NCBI GenBank assembly: GCA_964593905.1
Contig: CAZQLE010000061.1
Span: 1-18,747 of the forward strand
Length of the DNA stretch: 18,747 nucleotides
From: CAZQLE01 sp964593905
GTDB taxonomy: Bacteria > Chloroflexota > Anaerolineae > Anaerolineales > Anaerolineaceae
Reading direction: 5' to 3'
The notes beneath the pieces were generated by a model. It made no database searches and was not told the DNA's origin. It saw only the letters and a list, made by a program, of their open reading frames with translations. The stretch's first letter is position 1; each line of letters starts with the position of its first letter. This document shows, piece after piece, positions 14,306 to 18,747 of the stretch. Made by a program: the position numbers and the translations under genes.

Positions 14306-15016
14306 ATGCTCAGCAATATCTGGCTTGCCGGGATTATTACATTTGTTCTTGCGTTGGTATGGCTGAGGATAAATGATTTTTTTGCCCACCGGGGTTGGAT
14401 TAGCAGCCGATTAAGTCGAAAAATCATCCATATGGGCACCGGGCCGATCTTTGTCCTGTGTTGGTTACTATTCCCAGAACATCCCGCCGCCAGATATCTG
14501 GCGGCTTTTGTTCCGCTCACCTTCTCGCTGCAATTTTTGTTAATTGGCATGGGGGTCGTCAAAGATCAGGCTTCCGTCGCGGCAATGTCACGGCACGGTG
14601 ACCCTCGCGAGATTCTGCGCGGCCCGTTGTTCTATGGTATTGTGTTTGTGATTTTGACCATCGTTTATTGGAAGGACCATCCGGCCGGGATTGTGGCGCT
14701 GATGTTGTTGTGCGGCGGCGATGGTCTGGCCGATATCGTGGGGCGTTTGAATCGGGGGCCCAGGTTGCCCTGGTCACCCGGCAAGTCGGTGATCGGCTCG
14801 CTGGGAATGTTTTTGGGAGGCTGGTTGTTTGCGCTGGCGGTGTTGGCGGTCTTTTACCAGCAGGGCGTTTTTGCTGGAAGCATGGCCGGGTCTTTGTGGA
14901 AAATTACTGTGATTGCCTTAATTGGTACAGCGATTGAATCTTTGCCGTTTCATGATATTGATAATATAACTGTAGCTGCTGCTGCTGTATTGTTCGGCCA
15001 TCTCTTCAATCTATAG
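14306..15016 (+). CDS. Phytol/dolichol kinase-like (CDP-alcohol type) membrane protein
   Basis: This 236-residue integral membrane protein has about six to seven helices. The family core is LCGGDGLADIVGRLNRGPRLPWSPGKSVIGSLGMFLGG (about 136-172), and the C-terminal ESLPFHDIDNITVAAAAVLFG (211-231) is also characteristic. RKIIHMGTGPIF (39-49) is the conserved first-helix His motif. Relatives phosphorylate polyprenols such as phytol, farnesol or dolichol with CTP or use CTP to activate phosphatidate. The actual substrate here is open. I start at ATG 14306, with GAGGGA 6 nt upstream; the frame opens back to 14177, but that region is smpB. It ends 9 nt before the ammonia-lyase gene, whose ribosome site overlaps its stop. 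Confidence 0.88.
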   Translation: MLSNIWLAGIITFVLALVWLRINDFFAHRGWISSRLSRKIIHMGTGPIFVLCWLLFPEHPAARYLAAFVPLTFSLQFLLIGMGVVKDQASVAAMSRHGDPREILRGPLFYGIVFVILTIVYWKDHPAGIVALMLLCGGDGLADIVGRLNRGPRLPWSPGKSVIGSLGMFLGGWLFALAVLAVFYQQGVFAGSMAGSLWKITVIALIGTAIESLPFHDIDNITVAAAAVLFGHLFNL

Positions 15017-15025
15017 AGGAAACCA

Positions 15026-16555
15026 ATGGTAATTCTGGATGGGAACCACCTTAGTATCGAAGATGTCGTGCGTGTTGCCCGCGCCAATGAATCCGTTGCG
15101 CTTTCAGAAACGGGCAAACAACAAGTTTTGGAATCGAACCGTCGACTTGAAGCGATTCTGGCTTCGGACCGATCGGTTTACGGGATTAATACCGGATTCG
15201 GCATTTTTGCCGACCAACGCATTCCACGGGAAGATTCGGCAGTTTTGAGCCGGAATTTAATCATCAGCCACGCGGTGGGGACGGGGCCCGCGCTGCCGGG
15301 TGAAATCGTGCGTGCGGCGATGTTGGTGCGGGCCAATACACTGGTGAAGGGCTATTCCGGGGCCCGTCTGGAAGTCATTAATACGATTGTTGAGATGCTT
15401 AATCGCGGGGTCACCCCGGTTGTGCCGTCACAGGGGTCACTGGGGTCTTCGGGTGATTTATGTCTTCTTTCGCATATGGCGCTGGTTTTTACGACCGATG
15501 CTGCTGACCTGGAGCAGGATTCGGGTCAGGCAGAGTTTGGCGGAAAAATCTACAGCGGCAAAGAGGCCATGCAATTGGCCGGGATCCCCAGAATTCAACT
15601 GGGTCCAAAGGAGGGCCTGGCCATTAATAATGGTGCGACCTTCTGCGCGGCTGAGGCGGCATTAAACGTGTTTGATGCCCTATATCTCTGCCAGGTGGCA
15701 GAAGCAAGCCTGGCAACCACGCTGGAGGCCTTGCAGGGCTGTTCTTCTGCATTTGATCCGCGGCTGCATGATGTAAGGGGTTTGCGGGGGCAGATTGAAG
15801 TGGCTGCCAATATTCGCGAACTCATCCAGGGCAGCACCCTGATCGACTCTTGTGACCGGGTGCAGGATGCCTATTCCTTACGCTGCGCTCCGCAGGTGCA
15901 GGGGATCGTTCGAGATACCATCCGGTTTGTGTGGGATATTATTGCGCAAGAGATCAACGCGGCAACAGATAACCCGTTGATCTTTGAACCGGATCTGGCA
16001 TTGTCTGGCGGCAATTTCCATGGCGAACCTGTGGGTGTGGCGATGGATTATCTCGGAATTGCAGTGGCTGAATTGGGGGCAATTGCAGAACGCCGTACCT
16101 ATCGCCTGACCGACGGCAAGATCAACAGTGGTCTACCGCCCATGCTGGTGGATGCGCCCCAGGCTGCCGGCCTCAACTCGGGGTTAATGATGCCGCAGTA
16201 TACTTCGGTCTCGTTGGTGTTGGAGAACCAGACGCTGGCTTTTCCGGATAGCGTTCATTCGCTGCCGACATCGGGATCACAGGAAGATCATAATGCCAAT
16301 GCGATGACTGCTGCGCGACATGCGCGCGGTATTATCGAAAACACCTTTCATATTTTGACCGTGGAATTGTACACTGCGGCCCGTGCTCTGGATTTGCGAC
16401 TGCGGCAGAACCCTGACCGACACCCAGGGAAGCTGGTGGCGGACCTGCACCAGAAAATTCGCCGGCAGATCCCTTATCGTGCCGGAGACCTGCAATGGGG
16501 GCTGGAGATTGTTTCGTTGAAAAATTTGATTATTAATAGAGAATTAGGGTTATAA
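15026..16555 (+). CDS. Histidine/aromatic amino acid ammonia-lyase (HutH-like) with a Ser-Ser-Gly cofactor triad
   Basis: This 509-residue MIO-type lyase eliminates ammonia from an aromatic amino acid. The catalytic Tyr52 sits in VYGINTGFG. NLIISHAVGTG, with His82, is the histidine-lyase pattern. QDAYSLRCAPQVQG carries Arg286, GGNFHGEPVG is at 328-337, and LPTSGSQEDHNANAM has Glu420. These favour histidine as substrate (urocanate product), but LAINNGATF replaces the usual LxNGTQ, so this is not certain. The cofactor triad reads Ser141-Ser142-Gly143 (GSLGSSGDL) in place of Ala-Ser-Gly. No other hut genes adjoin it. GAGGAAA precedes the ATG, overlapping the stop of the kinase-like gene, which indicates co-translation. 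Confidence 0.9.
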   Translation: MVILDGNHLSIEDVVRVARANESVALSETGKQQVLESNRRLEAILASDRSVYGINTGFGIFADQRIPREDSAVLSRNLIISHAVGTGPALPGEIVRAAMLVRANTLVKGYSGARLEVINTIVEMLNRGVTPVVPSQGSLGSSGDLCLLSHMALVFTTDAADLEQDSGQAEFGGKIYSGKEAMQLAGIPRIQLGPKEGLAINNGATFCAAEAALNVFDALYLCQVAEASLATTLEALQGCSSAFDPRLHDVRGLRGQIEVAANIRELIQGSTLIDSCDRVQDAYSLRCAPQVQGIVRDTIRFVWDIIAQEINAATDNPLIFEPDLALSGGNFHGEPVGVAMDYLGIAVAELGAIAERRTYRLTDGKINSGLPPMLVDAPQAAGLNSGLMMPQYTSVSLVLENQTLAFPDSVHSLPTSGSQEDHNANAMTAARHARGIIENTFHILTVELYTAARALDLRLRQNPDRHPGKLVADLHQKIRRQIPYRAGDLQWGLEIVSLKNLIINRELGL

Positions 16556-16574
16556 CATCACCGACCCCGAACGT

Positions 16575-16603
16575 TTGACATTCTTGTGAGAAACGATTAT
16601 CTT
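16575..16603 (+). promoter_or_regulatory. Promoter of the L,D-transpeptidase operon
   Basis: A perfect -35 TTGACA (16575-16580), a 17-nt spacer and TATCTT (16598-16603) precede the ATG at 16611 by 7 nt. The predicted start site falls at the ATG itself, so the mRNA may be leaderless. It is the best-formed promoter in the window. Confidence 0.65.
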
Positions 16604-16610
16604 TGGGCAT

Positions 16611-17702
16611 ATGGGTACCATGAAATTTACACGACGTGATTTTCTTAAAACCGGTTTAATGGGCCTGGGCGCAGTTGCTGCAAAGCCCTGGCTAAAATGG
16701 AATGCACTGGTTGAAGATTGGCCTGATGCAGAAAGCCTGGGCAGAAATTGCACCGGCGGGATCATGAATTTTCGGGCTCGCCCGGTTGCAGATAGCCCAA
16801 TTGTGAAATCAGTATATGAAGATTATGTTTTCCCCTGGCTGCGTGAGGTGGTGGGAGAAGCGCCGGCGGGTTTATTCAGCCGGCGATGGATTGAGACCCC
16901 CGAAGGCTATGTTTATGCACCGGCCGCGCAGCCGGTGAAAAACCAACCCAACCAGCCGAAGCAGGATTTGCCAGTTTCACAGGGGCATGGCCAGGGCTTT
17001 TGGGCCGAAGTGTCTGTTCCCTATGTCGATATTTTCCTCGAAAATCCGGCTGCATCCCCCTGGCTTAAAGAAGTTCCCCGCCCACGGCTGTATTACAGCC
17101 AGGTATTGTGGGTTGATGATATCCGCCTGAACTCCAGCGGGCAGACTCTGTACCGGATCAACGAGCCATATGGTTCTTATGGAGATCTTTTCTGGTGTGC
17201 AGCCGAGGCGTTTCGGCCTTTAACTGCCGAGGAGCTTTCTCCGATCAACCCGGATGCGACTGATAAGCGGATTGTGGTTGATCTTAACTATCAGACTCTT
17301 TCGTGTTATGAGGGCAATAGCGAAGTCTATTTTTGCCGCATCTCATCCGGTGCAAAGTTTGACGCACAGGGAAATGTCGTGGATAACTGGTCCACCCCGG
17401 TCGGGGCGCATTTGCCCTGGCGAAAGGTGGTCTCGATTCATATGAGCGGAGGATCAACCGGCGCAGGCTGGGATACACCGGGAATTGCCTGGACGGTATT
17501 GTTTGACCCCAATGGCGCGGCGATCCATTCCACTTTTTGGCATAATGATTTTGGCACCCCTCGATCTCATGGGTGTGTTAATGCCCGGCCTGAAGATGCC
17601 AAATGGATTTTCCGCTGGACCAACCCGGTGGTGGCCCTGGACCCGGGAAATGTTGATATTTCTGGTCCAGGTGGCACCGTGGTGGATGTTGTAGCAGCCT
17701 AG
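16611..17702 (+). CDS. Tat-exported L,D-transpeptidase (YkuD domain)
   Basis: This 363-residue cell-wall enzyme makes 3-3 peptidoglycan cross-links or attaches proteins, working outside the cytoplasm. The N terminus TRRDFLKTGLMGLGAVAAKP is a clear twin-arginine signal. Residues about 50-105 (FRARPVADSPIVKSVYEDYVFPWLREVVG) look like an SH3b-type wall-binding module. The YkuD domain runs from about 218 to 355: RIVVDLNYQTLSCYEGN, His306 in AAIHSTFWH, and the active site SHGCVNARPEDAKW with Cys322. Start: ATG 16611 fits a leaderless transcript; ATG 16620 (MKFTRRDF) is an equally good protein start. The mature part has several other cysteines (47, 196, 232, 242). It lies 12 nt ahead of ccdA, consistent with a need for thiol reduction. 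Confidence 0.93.
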   Translation: MGTMKFTRRDFLKTGLMGLGAVAAKPWLKWNALVEDWPDAESLGRNCTGGIMNFRARPVADSPIVKSVYEDYVFPWLREVVGEAPAGLFSRRWIETPEGYVYAPAAQPVKNQPNQPKQDLPVSQGHGQGFWAEVSVPYVDIFLENPAASPWLKEVPRPRLYYSQVLWVDDIRLNSSGQTLYRINEPYGSYGDLFWCAAEAFRPLTAEELSPINPDATDKRIVVDLNYQTLSCYEGNSEVYFCRISSGAKFDAQGNVVDNWSTPVGAHLPWRKVVSIHMSGGSTGAGWDTPGIAWTVLFDPNGAAIHSTFWHNDFGTPRSHGCVNARPEDAKWIFRWTNPVVALDPGNVDISGPGGTVVDVVAA

Positions 17703-17714
17703 AAAGGTTAGCAG

Positions 17715-18431
17715 ATGAATGTCTCCATTGGGTTGGCCTTTCTGGCTGGCATGGCATCGTTTTTAACACCCTGTGTGTTTTCGCTGGTGCCGGCCTATAT
17801 TGGATATTTAAGTGGCAAAGCTGCCGCAGCCGTTCAAAATGCCCAGGCGCCGAGCCGCTGGTCCACATTCAGCCACGGTCTGGCATTTGTTCTGGGCTTT
17901 AGTGTGGTGTTTATTCTTCTGGGTGCGGCTGCATCCACACTGGGTGCGTTGCTGTATGATGTCCGCGGTTGGCTGGCAAAAATAGGGGGCGTGGTTGTCT
18001 TTATTTTTGGCCTGCATATGACCGGTCTTGTGCGCATCCCGTTTTTAGATTATGAGCTGCGCCCCCAAAACACGATGGATCAGCGCCGTAGTTATTTTTC
18101 TTCAGCGCTGCTGGGTGTGTTTTTCTCGGCTGGTTGGTCGCCGTGTGTGGGTCCGGTCTTGGGTGCAATCTTAACCCTGGCTGTAAATGGCGGCTCCATC
18201 AGCGAAGGTGTGAAACTGCTTTCTGCCTATTCCGCCGGGTTGGCAATTCCATTTTTGCTGGCTGCGCTTAGCATCGGCTGGGTATCGGTCATTTTGAAAA
18301 AATACCGTCGTACCATGCATCTTGTTGAAATTGTCATGGGTGTCTTGCTCATGATCGTGGGCGTTTTACTTTTCCTGGGAATTTTTGAGCAGTTGGCGCG
18401 TTTTGGGCCGTTTGTGGATTTTGGGCTCTGA
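17715..18431 (+). CDS. ccdA: Cytochrome c biogenesis / thiol-disulfide transporter CcdA
   Basis: This 238-residue membrane protein has six helices and passes electrons from cytoplasmic thioredoxin to extracytoplasmic thioredoxin-like partners. The two redox cysteines are Cys20 in SFLTPCVFSLVPAYIGYLSG and Cys144 in SAGWSPCVGPVLGAIL, the inverted-repeat pattern of the DsbD-beta/CcdA family. The ATG has AAGG upstream and lies 12 nt after the L,D-transpeptidase stop. A TlpA-type thioredoxin begins 9 nt after its stop. No cytochrome c genes are seen in the window, so its clients may include the transpeptidase as well as, or instead of, apocytochrome c. Confidence 0.95.
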   Translation: MNVSIGLAFLAGMASFLTPCVFSLVPAYIGYLSGKAAAAVQNAQAPSRWSTFSHGLAFVLGFSVVFILLGAAASTLGALLYDVRGWLAKIGGVVVFIFGLHMTGLVRIPFLDYELRPQNTMDQRRSYFSSALLGVFFSAGWSPCVGPVLGAILTLAVNGGSISEGVKLLSAYSAGLAIPFLLAALSIGWVSVILKKYRRTMHLVEIVMGVLLMIVGVLLFLGIFEQLARFGPFVDFGL

Positions 18432-18440
18432 GGAGTTAAA

Positions 18441-18747
18441 GTGAAGAAAAACATCCTTCTTCTGGTCGGGGGACTGTTTTTTGGTTTAATACTGGGAGCA
18501 GTGATCTTCGGGCTGGGCAGTGGGGGCGCAAGCTCTTCGCGGGGAGAAGCGTTTGCGCTTGAACAGGGGAAGCCCATGCCCCAGTTTACTGCGCCTCTTT
18601 TGACCGGGGATGAAATTTCGCTGGCTTCACTGCGCGGTAAAACGGTGCTGATTAATTTTTGGGCTACCTGGTGTGAACCGTGCAAAGAAGAAATGCCGCT
18701 TTTGCAGCAGTTCGCCGACCGGTATCCGGATGAACTGGTTGTGATTG
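18441..18747 (+). CDS. TlpA/ResA-type thioredoxin-like protein (3' end outside window)
   Basis: The gene starts at GTG 18441 with AGGAG 5 nt upstream; 102 codons are visible before the window ends. The product has an N-terminal signal anchor (about 4-26), a short Gly/Ser linker, then GKPMPQFTAPLLTGDEISLASLRGKTVLINFWATWCEPCKEEMPLLQQF. The redox motif WCEPC (Cys78, Cys81) is typical of TlpA/ResA proteins that reduce extracytoplasmic disulfides. It is the natural partner of the upstream CcdA. Such proteins can serve cytochrome c maturation or protect wall enzymes. Confidence 0.93.
   Translation, partial: MKKNILLLVGGLFFGLILGAVIFGLGSGGASSSRGEAFALEQGKPMPQFTAPLLTGDEISLASLRGKTVLINFWATWCEPCKEEMPLLQQFADRYPDELVVI

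Noticed and set aside
1..18747. CRISPR arrays, tRNA/rRNA genes, insertion sequences, toxin-antitoxin or defence islands
   Set aside because: I looked for repeat-spacer periodicity, transposase motifs and terminal repeats, small paired genes and tRNA-like cloverleaf ends near genes and found none; base composition is even across the window.

Overview
The window is a dense, ordinary-looking bacterial chromosomal segment of roughly 50% GC, with about 20 protein genes on both strands. I found no insertion sequence, phage gene, CRISPR array, rRNA or tRNA. Several traits together suggest an Anaerolineae-like member of Chloroflexota: a membrane pyrophosphatase, a secreted SH3b protein with a Pro/Thr-rich tail, a double zinc-ribbon protein, a Tat-exported L,D-transpeptidase and the general style of the proteins. 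This is inference, not a database result. A run of 10 Ns (12318-12327) marks it as a draft or metagenome assembly.

Layout. 1-560: 3' end of a membrane pyrophosphatase (hppA), closed by a 14-bp hairpin. 613-1311 (-): RluA-type pseudouridine synthase. 1405-2870 (+): translationally coupled pair of an LsrG-like monooxygenase-fold protein and an iron-type alcohol dehydrogenase. 2967-4952 (-): DegV fatty-acid-binding protein and P1 (DmpA-type) peptidase. 5073-6572 (+): glucose-6-phosphate dehydrogenase (zwf). 6577-7161 (-): double zinc-ribbon protein. 7206-7838 (+): SH3b envelope protein. 7816-9617 (-): tightly overlapping operon of patatin phospholipase, small two-helix membrane protein and serine esterase. 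9795-11150 (+): a 451-residue protein I do not recognise. 11224-12380 (-): class V aminotransferase interrupted by the N gap. 12510-16555 (+): MFS transporter, smpB, phytol/dolichol-kinase-like membrane protein and histidine-ammonia-lyase-like enzyme. 16611-18747 (+): L,D-transpeptidase, CcdA and a TlpA-type thioredoxin cut by the window end.

Functional groupings. The best-defined module is the last one. An exported cysteine L,D-transpeptidase sits with a CcdA/TlpA thiol-reducing relay, the combination needed to keep a surface catalytic cysteine reduced. The patatin/membrane protein/esterase operon points to lipid turnover. The two enzymes at 1405-2870 probably act on one small quinone- or aldehyde-type metabolite.

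Regulation. There are five divergent gene pairs, and several have -10 boxes on the two strands that overlap. Three genes (zinc ribbon, smpB, L,D-transpeptidase) have a -10-like hexamer ending only 6-7 nt before the start codon and no Shine-Dalgarno, a signature of leaderless transcripts. I did not find a clearly new multi-gene defence or mobile system. The most useful leads are the unrecognised 451-residue protein, the Ser-Ser-Gly cofactor triad of the ammonia-lyase, the transpeptidase redox operon and the leaderless promoter pattern.
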